Source: Bacteroidales bacterium (GTDB lineage Bacteria > Bacteroidota > Bacteroidia > Bacteroidales > F082). From it: a DNA stretch of 64,000 bases. Shown in pieces: positions 25,554-35,008 of the stretch. Both the position numbers and the translations under genes were made by a program. Each line of letters opens with the position of its first letter. The stretch's first letter is position 1. Location: positions 16,253 to 80,252 of the forward strand of contig JAFTXI010000009.1 in NCBI GenBank assembly GCA_017461665.1, given 5' to 3'. The notes under the pieces were generated by a model, which worked only from the letters and a program-made list of their open reading frames with translations, ran no database searches and was not told the DNA's origin.

Positions 25554-28010
25554 TTACTTTAATTTTTTTTGAATCAATGCTGCGACTTTGTCTCTGAAAC
25601 TTTCTGCGGTTTGTTCTGCTGTAGGCAAAACAGGATCCATGACTTCCACATCGATTGTCTTCCAAAACTTAGGAACGACACTTCCTCCATAACACGCTGA
25701 TTCTGAACCTGAGATAGCGACAGGAATAACAGGTACGTTCAATTCCTTACTTAAGATAGCGAATGTCTCTTTGAACTTCTTCATTTTGTTGTCTTTAGAA
25801 CGAGTGCCTTCAGGGAAAATCACGATGTTCTTTCCTTTTTCCAAAACGGCGCACATTTCTTGCAACGATTGTCGTACGTTTTTGTTAATATCCATTAAGA
25901 TAATATTATTCTTCTTTGCAAAGAACTGAGCTATTTTTGTTCTCCAGTGTTTCTCTTTAGCAAAGAAGAATGTCTCTTTATTAACCCTACGTGAGAAGTT
26001 ATAAGTGATTAAAAATCCGTCTATTGCCGAACGATGGTTCGCAACGATGATACACGGACTCTTTGGCAGTTTCCTGCTTCCCTTAAATCTGAAACGATAA
26101 CATATAGAGAAGAGTATTTTTGTAAAAGTATATGTACACCATTGGGTTATACCTGGTTTCTCTAATTTAACATCAACTTTACTTGCGAGAATCTCTTTCC
26201 ATGTTATCTTTGTCGTATTGAAAGAGTGTTCGTTATTCTCAATATAATCGGTGAGTTTTGCCAAGGTATTGAGGTTTTCCATTTGCTCCTCATTGAGGTT
26301 GATACCGAAAGTATTTTCGATATAAGCAAGCAAAGAAACCTTGCTCAACGAGTCCATAGAGAGGTCAATTTCGAAGTGGTCGTTTTCGTTGGCTATCGTC
26401 TTTGTCTCTTCTTCCACAAAGGTTTTCAACAGTTTATAAACTTCGCTCTTACCTTCTAAAGATTCGTGTTCATTGTTGGTTTTAGGTTTATCAACCAGAT
26501 GAGGGAGGAGGAAACGCTGCACCTTCCCAAGTCGCGTCTTTGGCAATTCCTGCGACATGATATGATACTGTTTGATACGTTTATATTGAGGCTGTTCCGC
26601 ATTGAAACGAGCGACTTCTTCTTTAATCAAAGAGTCCATCTCTTCCAGATCTTTCTGTCTGACAGCCGTCATCTCCGGACGTATCGCAGCATGAAGAGCA
26701 TCGCCGCTCAAGAAAATTCCAATCTCTTGAACATAAGTACTTGCGCTCATAAACTCCTTCTCTAACAATTCCGGATTTATGTTCTTACCGTTCGAGGTCA
26801 CAATAATCTCTTTAATGCGACCTGTTATCTTAAGTCCATATTTATCAAGGATTCCCATATCGCCGGTATGAAGCCATCCGTCCTTTATTATGTCGTTTGT
26901 CTCTTCTTCGCGTTTGTAATAGCCTTGCATCACATTGTCGCCTTTGACACATATCTCGCCTTTCTCAGAAATCTTAGCTTCGATGTTAGGAAGCAGCTCT
27001 CCTGCGTAGCCGATTTTACGTCTGCCAGGACGAGTGAACGAAATCATTGGAGCTGTCTCCGTCATGCCGTAGCCTTCGAGGACATATAATCCCAAGGTTT
27101 TCAATATCGTCGCAGTCTCGATGGAGAGCGCTGCTCCACCTGATACCAAGTACTTCAGATGACCGCCGAATTTCTTATGCACGCTGCTAAAGACGACTCT
27201 TGAAACAGCATCGCTACCAATGAGTTTGGTTATCTTATAAAGGAGACGCGTCACAAAAGAAGCGTTTATCTTGTTCATGACGCCTTTTACGAGAAGGTCG
27301 TAGAGACGAGGCACACCTATCATAATAGACACTGCACCAGCATTGAGAGTCTTGATGATTGACTCTGCATTCATGGCTTCCGCAACATGAATTGTTCCGC
27401 CCATATAAAGAGGAGCCACCACGCTGCCGAGAAGCGGAAGTATATGATGCACAGGCAAGAGCACCATCACATTACTGTCTTCTTGGAAGATTGGCACCGA
27501 CTTACTCACCGCATCGACGTTAAACATCACGTTTTTAAAAGAAAGCATGACGCCTTTCGGATTGCCCGTCGTGCCAGAAGTGTAGTTAATCAACATGGTG
27601 TCTTCTTTTCCGCCGAGAGGGATGTCGGTCGCTGGGATATTTTCGTCGTCAGACAAAATAAAATCGTCCTCGGTGTAAAGACGAGCGCCTTGCAGATCGA
27701 TGTCTGCGAACATATCTTTCTTGTCATCAGAGATAAAAACGATGTCGGGGCGACAGTCATTGATGACGTATTCAATTTCTTTCTTCGTTGATTGCGAGTC
27801 TAAAGGCACGGCTATCGACTTGCAACGCATCGCGCCGTAAAATGCGAAACACCATTCAGGAGAGTTTTGTGCGCAGAGTAAAACTTTTTCAGGCTTTGAC
27901 TCTTCCGAGAATTTATCAGCGTAAATCTGTGAGTATCTGAGGAGTTGTTCGTAAGTATATTTCGCATCCTTAAAGGTTATCGCTAATTTGTCTTTTTTTG
28001 ATATTAACAT
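25554..28010 (-). CDS. Acyl-CoA/ACP synthetase - ACP - 1-acyl-glycerol-phosphate acyltransferase fusion
   Basis: An 818-residue three-part lipid enzyme. Residues about 1-480 are an AMP-binding synthetase with NYTSGTTGNPKGVML (about 142) and YGMTETAPMISF. About 530-600 is an acyl carrier domain with the phosphopantetheine Ser in DLSMDSLSKVSLL. The C-terminal 210 residues are a PlsC acyltransferase with VANHRSAIDGFLI (HxxxxD, about 657) and FPEGTRSKDN (about 731). Activation, carriage and transfer of a fatty acid to lysophospholipid can thus occur on one chain, similar to Aas. The start at 28010 is preferred over 28037 because a TATATTTG box covers 28035-28042. Confidence 0.88.
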   Translation of the reverse strand: MLISKKDKLAITFKDAKYTYEQLLRYSQIYADKFSEESKPEKVLLCAQNSPEWCFAFYGAMRCKSIAVPLDSQSTKKEIEYVINDCRPDIVFISDDKKDMFADIDLQGARLYTEDDFILSDDENIPATDIPLGGKEDTMLINYTSGTTGNPKGVMLSFKNVMFNVDAVSKSVPIFQEDSNVMVLLPVHHILPLLGSVVAPLYMGGTIHVAEAMNAESIIKTLNAGAVSIMIGVPRLYDLLVKGVMNKINASFVTRLLYKITKLIGSDAVSRVVFSSVHKKFGGHLKYLVSGGAALSIETATILKTLGLYVLEGYGMTETAPMISFTRPGRRKIGYAGELLPNIEAKISEKGEICVKGDNVMQGYYKREEETNDIIKDGWLHTGDMGILDKYGLKITGRIKEIIVTSNGKNINPELLEKEFMSASTYVQEIGIFLSGDALHAAIRPEMTAVRQKDLEEMDSLIKEEVARFNAEQPQYKRIKQYHIMSQELPKTRLGKVQRFLLPHLVDKPKTNNEHESLEGKSEVYKLLKTFVEEETKTIANENDHFEIDLSMDSLSKVSLLAYIENTFGINLNEEQMENLNTLAKLTDYIENNEHSFNTTKITWKEILASKVDVKLEKPGITQWCTYTFTKILFSICYRFRFKGSRKLPKSPCIIVANHRSAIDGFLITYNFSRRVNKETFFFAKEKHWRTKIAQFFAKKNNIILMDINKNVRQSLQEMCAVLEKGKNIVIFPEGTRSKDNKMKKFKETFAILSKELNVPVIPVAISGSESACYGGSVVPKFWKTIDVEVMDPVLPTAEQTAESFRDKVAALIQKKLK

Positions 28011-28164
28011 TTTTCCTAAGTTTTCAATATTTCGCAAATATAATAAAAAGACTTTGACATTTGACTACGACAATTGATTTTTTTGAATAGTTTTACGAAT
28101 AACTATTTACGGAAACGATAATAGAATCGAATTTATTTATTTGACAAATCGATTCTTCAGTTGT

Positions 28165-28172
28165 TATCTTTG
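28165..28172 (+). promoter_or_regulatory. TATCTTTG -7 box of SDR gene
   Basis: TATCTTTG lies inside the upstream extension of the SDR frame, so translation must start downstream (28189 or, better, 28213). Confidence 0.6.
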
Positions 28173-28212
28173 CAATGTTAATGAAAGTATGAAAAAATTA
28201 AAAAGATATAAG

Positions 28213-28974
28213 ATGAAAAGATTAGAAAACAACGTAACTATAATCACCGGCGGTGGCAAAGGAATAGGATTTGGAGTAGCATCGGCATTTGCGAGAGAAG
28301 GCTCTAACTTGGTGATAACCGGCAGAACCGAATCGAGATTGTTAGATGCTAAGAAAAGATTGGAAGAAGAATATGGAGTACAGGTTTTGCCCATCGTAGC
28401 CGATGGTGCCGATGAAGTAAAGATAAAGGAAGTCATTGCGAAAACCATCGCGACTTTTGGCAAGATAAACACATTGATAAACAACGCTCAAGCCTCGAAG
28501 TCGGGATTGTCGCTCATCGAGCACACTAAAGAAGATTTCGATTTGGCTATAAATTCTGGCTTATATGCGACGTTCTTTTATATGAGAGAAGCTTATCCAT
28601 ATCTGAAAGAAAGCAAAGGATCTGTCATCAACTTCGCTTCGGGAGCCGGATTGTTTGGCAAGCCAGGACAGAGTTCTTACGCTGCTGCCAAGGAAGGCAT
28701 CAGAGGATTATCGAGAGTCGCTGCCACAGAATGGGGACCCGACGGAGTGAGAGTCAATATGATAGCACCATTAGCCATGACAGAGAGTCTTAAAGAATGG
28801 AAAGAAAATTATCCTGAACTTTTCCAAAAGACTATACAAGGTATCCCATTGGGACGTTTCGCCGACCCCATGCAAGACATCGGAAGAGTGTGCGTTTTCT
28901 TAGCTTCCGACGACGCGTCATACGTCACAGGAGAAACTATCACGTTACAAGGAGGATCGGGATTGAGACCGTAA
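28213..28974 (+). CDS. Short-chain dehydrogenase/reductase (SDR)
   Basis: A 253-residue classical SDR. The NAD(P)-binding motif is ITGGGKGIGFGVASAFAREG, with NNAQASK as the NNAG variant, the catalytic Ser in VINFASGAG, Tyr-x-x-x-Lys in SSYAAAKEGIRGL, and the C-terminal YVTGETITLQGGSGLRP. The sequence resembles FabG-like oxidoreductases, but substrate is unknown. ATG 28213 places the GGGKGIG loop at the usual distance from the N-terminus. It is single and followed by a low-complexity tract and a hairpin. Confidence 0.92.
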   Translation: MKRLENNVTIITGGGKGIGFGVASAFAREGSNLVITGRTESRLLDAKKRLEEEYGVQVLPIVADGADEVKIKEVIAKTIATFGKINTLINNAQASKSGLSLIEHTKEDFDLAINSGLYATFFYMREAYPYLKESKGSVINFASGAGLFGKPGQSSYAAAKEGIRGLSRVAATEWGPDGVRVNMIAPLAMTESLKEWKENYPELFQKTIQGIPLGRFADPMQDIGRVCVFLASDDASYVTGETITLQGGSGLRP

Positions 28975-28977
28975 AAG

Positions 28978-29075
28978 GAACTCTGGAATTCTGGAATTCT
29001 GGAACTTTGGAACTCTGGAACTTTGGAACTTTGGAACTCTGGAACTTTGGAACTCTGGAACTTTGGAATTTTGGA
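28978..29075. repeat. GGAACTYTGGAA tandem tract
   Basis: About 100 bp of near-identical 9-10-bp words (GGAACTCTGGAACTTTGGAA) directly after the SDR stop. Unit length and drift exclude a CRISPR. Confidence 0.9.
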
Positions 29076-29108
29076 ATTATAGGATGTTTTTTATGATCTA
29101 AAAAAATA

Positions 29109-29132
29109 GGACACTTCATTATGCGAGTGTCC
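29109..29132. terminator. Hairpin GGACACT/AGTGTCC
   Basis: GGACACT (29109-29115) pairs with AGTGTCC (29126-29132), A-rich on the left and CTTACTTT on the right; plausible weak bidirectional terminator between the SDR and the convergent sulfatase. Confidence 0.45.
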
Positions 29133-29232
29133 TTACTTTATTAATACATTTAATATTGGGCTAACTGCACAAAAGGAAGATTTCTTCTAATCAAAACAAT
29201 AAAATTATGAATTATGCACTATACATTATGAA

Positions 29233-30765
29233 TTAGATAAACTCTTCCTCTCCGTATTGTTTTTGTAACTGTTTCAATTTTTCTTTCAGTTTTCTCGTTA
29301 TTTCTTCCGTTCCTTCTTGTCCGTAGATATTGTTAATTTCTTTTAGGTCGTAGCGCAAGTCGTATAGTTCCCATACGTCATCTTCATAGAAATGAATGAG
29401 TTTATGCGTCTCAGTGCGTATTCCAAGATGTGGCTTAACATTATGTTCATCGGGAAATTCGTAATAATGGTAGTAAATTCCATCACGATTTGACTCATAT
29501 TTTTCACCTTTCAAAAGAGGCAAGAACGAACATCCGTGAATATCTTCCGGAATCTCAAGGCCGGCGAGTTCCAAGAAGGTCGGAGCATAGTCAATGTTTT
29601 GCACCATAGCGTCGATTTCGCCTTTCACGCCTCCCGGATAACGCACCAACAACGGCGTTCTGAACGATTCCTCATACATCCAGCGTTTGTCGAACCAGCC
29701 GTGTTCGCCCATATAAAAACCTTGGTCAGAGGTATAAACGACAAGTGTATTTTCCAAAAGACCTTCATCTTCAAGATAATCCAACACGCGTCCGACATTA
29801 CGGTCGATGGAAGTTATAACACGAAGATAATCGCGCATATATTGCTGATATTTCCATTTGTCTAATTCCACACCTGAAAGGTTAGCATCCTTAAACTTCT
29901 CTATAACAACATCATAATGGGCGTCCCATGCTTTCTTCTGTTCAGGATTCATGTTATTATACATATAACGTCCCCAATATTCCAAATCAGAACGACCATG
30001 AATAAGACTGTCTTTATCAGCAAGTTTTAAGTCATAAACCAAATCCATATCCTTACTTATCGACATCTTGTTCTCTTGTGCCGCAAGTCGTCCTTCATAA
30101 TTGTCGTAAAATGTCTCAGGCAAAGGAAAGTCGCTGTCTTTAAATAATTTAAAGTCACAGGTATCTGGCATCCATGTACGATGCGGAGCTTTATGATGCA
30201 GAAGCAGACAGAATGGTTTCTCGGCATCACGTTCATTTTCCAACCATTCCAAAGCAATGTCGGTTGTTATGTTCGTAGCGTAGCCTTCACGCTGAATTTT
30301 CTCTCCGTTACGAATAAAAGTCGGGTTGTAATAATCACCCTGACCTATTAATATATCCCAATGGTCGAAGCCTGTCGGGTCAGAATTGAGATGCCATTTT
30401 CCAATGACAGCCGTCTCATATCTATCCTGAATCAGCTTGGGAAAAGTCTGCTGACTTCCATCGAATGTACATTTGTTATCGGTAAAACCATTAGCAAGAC
30501 TATGTTTTCCGGTGAGCAGACATGCTCGAGAAGGAGCGCTTATAGAGTTAGCAACGAAGCTGTTATTAAAACGTACACCCTCGTTGGCAATACGATCGAG
30601 ATTCGGAGTACGAATGAAAGAAGTATCGTAAGCACTGATAGTCTGATACGAATGATCGTCGGACATGATAAAGAGAATGTTCATAGGTTTTTCCTTACTC
30701 ACACAAGAAGTCAAGAAAGGAATAGCAAGGGCAGTTTTGAGTGAGGTTTTTAGTATTTTATTCAT
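29233..30765 (-). CDS. S-type sulfatase, probable lipoprotein
   Basis: A 510-residue sulfatase. The N-terminus has a lipobox-like AIPFLTSC (Cys about 21), then NILFIMSDDHSYQTISAY with the metal-binding Asp pair. The maturation motif SAPSRACLLTG is the Ser-type, which is converted to formylglycine by an anaerobic radical SAM enzyme (anSME). SDQGFYMGEHGWFDKRWMYE is the second signature. Expected to desulfate glycans such as mucin or glycosaminoglycans. The start at 30765 overlaps the sirtuin stop by 8 nt; the longer frame from 30795 adds a non-signal extension. No anSME gene is visible in the window. Confidence 0.9.
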   Translation of the reverse strand: MNKILKTSLKTALAIPFLTSCVSKEKPMNILFIMSDDHSYQTISAYDTSFIRTPNLDRIANEGVRFNNSFVANSISAPSRACLLTGKHSLANGFTDNKCTFDGSQQTFPKLIQDRYETAVIGKWHLNSDPTGFDHWDILIGQGDYYNPTFIRNGEKIQREGYATNITTDIALEWLENERDAEKPFCLLLHHKAPHRTWMPDTCDFKLFKDSDFPLPETFYDNYEGRLAAQENKMSISKDMDLVYDLKLADKDSLIHGRSDLEYWGRYMYNNMNPEQKKAWDAHYDVVIEKFKDANLSGVELDKWKYQQYMRDYLRVITSIDRNVGRVLDYLEDEGLLENTLVVYTSDQGFYMGEHGWFDKRWMYEESFRTPLLVRYPGGVKGEIDAMVQNIDYAPTFLELAGLEIPEDIHGCSFLPLLKGEKYESNRDGIYYHYYEFPDEHNVKPHLGIRTETHKLIHFYEDDVWELYDLRYDLKEINNIYGQEGTEEITRKLKEKLKQLQKQYGEEEFI

Positions 30766-31522
30766 AGTAAAGCTTTTCAGTTTTAATAAAATCAATCTTC
30801 GGCAATATCTCTCCCGATTTTCCTTGCAAGAATATATCGGTGATAGAGTCGGTATAAAGAGATGGTTCCTTATTGATTTCTATTATGGTGGCTCCTTTTT
30901 GTTTGGCCATTCCCGGAATCATGTTAGCCGGCGACACCTGACCGGAAGTTCCAATAATGATAAAGACGTCACAGTCATTAGCAGCATCGATGGAATTTTG
31001 ATAAGCCTCGTAAGGAATGCCCTCTCCGAAGAAAATAAAATCAGGTTTTAAAAGATGATTGCATCTCGGACATAAGGCAGGCTCTTCCGTAATGTTAATG
31101 TCTTTTAAGGGATAAACGGCGTCACATTGTTTACAGACGAATCTTGATGAATTGCCGTGAAACTCATAAACTATCTTATTTCCTGCTATACGATGAAGGT
31201 CGTCTATATTCTGAGTTATGACGCACTTCAAGCTGCCTTCTTTTTCCCATTTTGCGAGAACTTCATGACCTAGATTCGGTCTTATCTCATTGTTATTGAA
31301 AAAGTCGAAGAAAATTTCTTTTATCACTTTCCACGACTCTTTTGTGTTTCTGTAATAATAATCAATGTCTAATGAATCTGGATCGTATTTGTTCCAGATT
31401 CCATTTTCGCCTCTAAAAGGAGGAATGCCGCTTTCCGCAGAAATCCCCGCCCCCGTGAACGCTACAATTTTCTTTGCCTTCGAAATAATTTCAGCAGCTT
31501 TATCTATGTTGTTTGAAATCAT
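30758..31522 (-). CDS. Sirtuin (NAD-dependent protein deacylase)
   Basis: A 254-residue Sir2 protein. AFTGAGISAESGIPPFRGEN is the NAD-binding motif, TQNIDDLHRIAG carries the catalytic region (His follows in YEFHGNSSRF), and zinc is held by CKQCDAVY and CPRCNHLLKP. IIGTSGQVSPANMIP is typical of class III-like bacterial enzymes. Cytoplasmic. It is upstream of the sulfatase gene with an 8-nt overlap, so both share a transcript from a TATTTTTG box at 31555-31562, an unexpected pair functionally. Confidence 0.93.
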   Translation of the reverse strand: MISNNIDKAAEIISKAKKIVAFTGAGISAESGIPPFRGENGIWNKYDPDSLDIDYYYRNTKESWKVIKEIFFDFFNNNEIRPNLGHEVLAKWEKEGSLKCVITQNIDDLHRIAGNKIVYEFHGNSSRFVCKQCDAVYPLKDINITEEPALCPRCNHLLKPDFIFFGEGIPYEAYQNSIDAANDCDVFIIIGTSGQVSPANMIPGMAKQKGATIIEINKEPSLYTDSITDIFLQGKSGEILPKIDFIKTEKLYYE

Positions 31523-31691
31523 AATGTGTAATAATTAAGCTTACTTCTGATATGCAAAAATAATTTTTTGTCGTTTACAACCGACAGTTTAAAAAAAAAA
31601 TGTCGATTCAGTGTAAAATTTAACTCAAAGTTTTTTATTAAAAAAAACAAAAAATTAACTATTAAATATTTGATTTTTATATTAAATACTT

Positions 31692-31699
31692 TAACTTTG
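31692..31699 (+). promoter_or_regulatory. TAACTTTG -7 box of glycogen cluster
   Basis: TAACTTTG 34 nt before ATG 31733. It lies inside the longer open frame from 31568, so the upstream frame is leader, not protein. Confidence 0.65.
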
Positions 31700-31732
31700 C
31701 AGGGTTATAATATTAACGAAACCTTATACAAG

Positions 31733-33685
31733 ATGGCATATATTTCTTTTGATAAGCAGCATTTGGTAAACCTTGAATTTACTATGAACAAAGAGATTCT
31801 CCGTTCAAACAGATCGGGAGCTTTTTGTAATACAACAATCATCGGTTGCAACACCAGAAAGTATCACGGATTGTTAGTTGTGCCGCAACCTCAGTTGGAC
31901 AATTACAACCACGTCTTGCTTTCATCTATCGACGAGACGGTAATTGTAAACAAAGAGGAATTTCACTTCGGCGTTCATCAGTATGAAGACGGAACCATTA
32001 TGCCACACGGTCACAAATACTTAAGAGAGTTCTCAGCCGAACCTATTCCAAAATTGACATACCGCGTTGGCGGAACTCGCATCACCAAAGAATATATTTT
32101 CGCCGAGAACGAAAGTCGCATTTACATTCGCTACTATGCCGAAGAGGCTGCTCAGCCTATAACGCTACGACTCAACCCGTTCCTCGCTTTCCGCAACGTT
32201 CATAGCCTCACCTACGAGAACCACGACGCTAATCGTAAATACGTACCATTGAAAAATGGAGCCGCATGGCAGATGTACGAAAATTATAGTCCTCTCTGCC
32301 TTCAATTTTCAAAAAACACTGAATATACACACGCACCTCTATGGTACTATAACACATTCTATATTAGAGAATTTGAACGCGGATATGACGCTGTGGAAGA
32401 CCTCTACGTACCAGGATTCTTTGAAGTAAGCCTAAAAGAAGGCGAATCGGTTGTGGTGTCGGCTGGATTGGAAGAAAAAAATCCCGCAACATTTAAGCGT
32501 CAGTTTGAGTCGTTGTTGGAATCAAGAATACCACGCGACAACTTCGAACATTGTCTGCAAAACTCTGCACAACAATTCATTATACGCGAAAAAGAAGGAA
32601 CTCGTATGTTCGCCGGTTTCCCATGGTTTGGAAGCTGTGGTCGCGACACCCTCCTATCAATACCAGGACTTATTCTTACTTCAGGCGACAAAAAAACTTT
32701 TAAAGAGTTGATTAAATATCTGATAGACACAATGAAAGGTCCTTTCTTCTCTAACAGATATTACCAGAAATCATTATATTATACAGCCGTCGATTCACCA
32801 TTGTGGTTCTTCCTCATACTTCAAAAATATGAAAGTATGCTCGGCGTAACTAAAATATCTATCTGGAAAGACTACGGCGAGGTGATGACAAATATACTCG
32901 AGAGTTTCATCGAGGGAACCGACTTCAATATCAAGACATTGGAAAACGGATTGCTTTATGCCGGTAACGAAGACGTAGCACTCACATGGATGAACGTCTT
33001 CTGCGACGGAAAACCTTACACACCACGAACAGGATTAGATATTGAGATAAACGCATTGTGGTATAACGCCTTACGTTATGCCGTAGAACTCCTGAAAGAA
33101 GCTGACAAGAAAAATCCTTCATTGCAGAAGTGGCAGTCTATCGCAGACAAGATTGAAAATTCTTACACAAGTTGCTTCTATAATGAACAAAACGATGTGT
33201 TTTACGATTATATAAATGACAATGAGAAAAATGACATGGTACGTCCAAATATGTTGATTGCCATAGCTTTACCTTATTGTCCCTTTAACGACGATTTGAA
33301 GAAAAAGATTTTTGACATCACTCGCTCCGAATTGTTGACTAACAGAGGATTACGTTCTTTATCGCCTCGCTCCGAATCATATAGAGAAGTTACCATCGGT
33401 AATCATAGAGAAAGAGAGACGGCATATCATAATGGAACAGTATTTCCTTGGCTTATAATGCCTTACGCCGATGCCACTGTAGGTCTTTACGGTAAGACTT
33501 CATTGCCTTATCTTGAAGATTTATATAAAGCCTTCGAGGAAGTCATTGCAGAGAACGGAATCGGAACGATCTCAGAGATTTACGATGGCAATCCGCCTCA
33601 TGAGTCGAGAGGTTGTATCTCACAATCGACGAGCGTAGCAGCATTGTTATATTTGAAATATGTTATTGACGAATTGAAAAAATAA
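31733..33685 (+). CDS. Glycogen debranching enzyme (amylo-alpha-1,6-glucosidase)
   Basis: A 650-residue cytoplasmic enzyme starting MAYISFDKQHLVNLEFTMNK. The N-terminal GDE_N domain shows NRSGAFCNTTIIGCNTRKYH; the (alpha/alpha)6-type C-terminal domain has FPWFGSCGRDTLLSIPGLIL, YAGNEDVALTWMNVF and ETAYHNGTVFPWLIMPYAD, where the acidic residues act in catalysis. It removes alpha-1,6 branches of glycogen. First gene of a plus-strand set with GT4 (4 nt gap) and GH57 genes, so the set is an operon for glycogen handling. Confidence 0.92.
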   Translation: MAYISFDKQHLVNLEFTMNKEILRSNRSGAFCNTTIIGCNTRKYHGLLVVPQPQLDNYNHVLLSSIDETVIVNKEEFHFGVHQYEDGTIMPHGHKYLREFSAEPIPKLTYRVGGTRITKEYIFAENESRIYIRYYAEEAAQPITLRLNPFLAFRNVHSLTYENHDANRKYVPLKNGAAWQMYENYSPLCLQFSKNTEYTHAPLWYYNTFYIREFERGYDAVEDLYVPGFFEVSLKEGESVVVSAGLEEKNPATFKRQFESLLESRIPRDNFEHCLQNSAQQFIIREKEGTRMFAGFPWFGSCGRDTLLSIPGLILTSGDKKTFKELIKYLIDTMKGPFFSNRYYQKSLYYTAVDSPLWFFLILQKYESMLGVTKISIWKDYGEVMTNILESFIEGTDFNIKTLENGLLYAGNEDVALTWMNVFCDGKPYTPRTGLDIEINALWYNALRYAVELLKEADKKNPSLQKWQSIADKIENSYTSCFYNEQNDVFYDYINDNEKNDMVRPNMLIAIALPYCPFNDDLKKKIFDITRSELLTNRGLRSLSPRSESYREVTIGNHRERETAYHNGTVFPWLIMPYADATVGLYGKTSLPYLEDLYKAFEEVIAENGIGTISEIYDGNPPHESRGCISQSTSVAALLYLKYVIDELKK

Positions 33686-33689
33686 AGTT

Positions 33690-34985
33690 ATGAAAGTGTT
33701 GATGTTTGGCTGGGAGTTTCCTCCACATATCACCGGAGGTCTCGGCACAGCTTGTTTCGGAATGACAAAAGGTCTCGCAAAGAACGGAGTCGATGTTCTT
33801 TTTGTAGTACCTAAGGCTCACGGCGACGAAGATGAGACCAATGTCCGATTGCTTAACGCAAGCGATGTGACTGTCAATATTGATAATGAAAAAGATAGAT
33901 CGTATTGGGATAGGGTTCAATATATGGAAATTGGTTCTAACATCATCCCTTACGTAGGACCGGAACGTTTTGAGAGACTCGTTGAAGAACAACGTGCTAC
34001 GAATCATTTCCAAAGTCCTGTCTTCATGCCTCGCTATGAGTTCTCTGGAAAATATGGAGCCAACCTGATGGAAGAAGTTTCGCGTTACGCGCTTATCGGT
34101 TCTTCATTGGCGTTGGAACACAAAGATGAGTTCGACGTGATTCATGCTCACGACTGGCTCACTTACTCGGCAGGTATCGCTGCGAAAGAAACGACAGGAA
34201 AACCTCTCGTCGTTCACATGCACGCAACAGAATTCGACCGTTCAGGAGAAAATATCAACACCCTTGTCTATTCTATAGAGAGGCGAGGAATGGAAGTAGC
34301 CGACATCGTGATAACAGTCAGCGACTTAACAAGAAAAATTGTCGTTGAGAAATACGGCATCAATCCAGATAAAGTCATCACAGTACATAACGCCGTCGAG
34401 CCAAACGACAAAAGACGTTCCGAATATGATAGCTGCGGATTGAAAAATAAAATAGTCACTTTCCTTGGACGTATCACATATCAAAAAGGTCCCGAATACT
34501 TTGTAGAAGCTGCACATAAGATTTTACAATACGACCCAACAATACATTTCGTGATGGCTGGTACCGGCGACCTTCTTCCCAAGATGATACGCCGTGTGGC
34601 TCAGCTTAAGATGGGAGCCAACTTCCACTTCACAGGATTCCTCAAAGGTAACGACGTTGATCAGATGTTCGCTATGTCGGACGTCTTCGTCATGCCTTCT
34701 ATATCTGAACCATTTGGTATCGTGCCACTTGAAGCGATGCGTCTCGATGTTCCTTGCGTGATTTCAAAACAATCGGGCGTTTCGGAAGTCGTGAAGAACG
34801 CACTCAAAGTAGATTTCTGGGACATCAACGGATTGGCAGACGCCATCTACGGATTGTGTCATTATCCTAAACTGAGCGAAATGTTCAAGAGAGAAGGTAA
34901 GATCGAAGTCGATAATCTCAAATGGGAATTCGCTTCCAAAAAAATAAAGTCGGTTTATGAAAAAGCCATCGAGATAACAAAATAA
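33690..34985 (+). CDS. GT4-family glycosyltransferase, glycogen-synthase-like
   Basis: A 431-residue GT-B enzyme. The N-terminal KVLMFGWEFPPHITGGLGTA has the Gly-rich loop of nucleotide-sugar transferases; VIHAHDWLTYSAG, LVVHMHATEFDRSG, VITVHNAVEPNDK and FLGRITYQKGPEYFVEAA follow, and MPSISEPFGIVPLEAM is the E-x7-E motif. It should build alpha-1,4 glucan from an NDP-glucose; the genetic link to debranching, GH57 and phosphorylase genes supports this. It begins 4 nt after the debranching gene. Confidence 0.88.
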   Translation: MKVLMFGWEFPPHITGGLGTACFGMTKGLAKNGVDVLFVVPKAHGDEDETNVRLLNASDVTVNIDNEKDRSYWDRVQYMEIGSNIIPYVGPERFERLVEEQRATNHFQSPVFMPRYEFSGKYGANLMEEVSRYALIGSSLALEHKDEFDVIHAHDWLTYSAGIAAKETTGKPLVVHMHATEFDRSGENINTLVYSIERRGMEVADIVITVSDLTRKIVVEKYGINPDKVITVHNAVEPNDKRRSEYDSCGLKNKIVTFLGRITYQKGPEYFVEAAHKILQYDPTIHFVMAGTGDLLPKMIRRVAQLKMGANFHFTGFLKGNDVDQMFAMSDVFVMPSISEPFGIVPLEAMRLDVPCVISKQSGVSEVVKNALKVDFWDINGLADAIYGLCHYPKLSEMFKREGKIEVDNLKWEFASKKIKSVYEKAIEITK

Positions 34986-35008
34986 AAAAAACATTAAAAT
35001 TATATATT

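Noticed and set aside
28978-29075. Possible CRISPR array
   Set aside because: Units are 9-10 bp, contiguous and without spacers; a low-complexity tract.
31568-31732. N-terminal extension of the debranching enzyme
   Set aside because: Very AT-rich, contains the TAACTTTG box, and the family start is at 31733.
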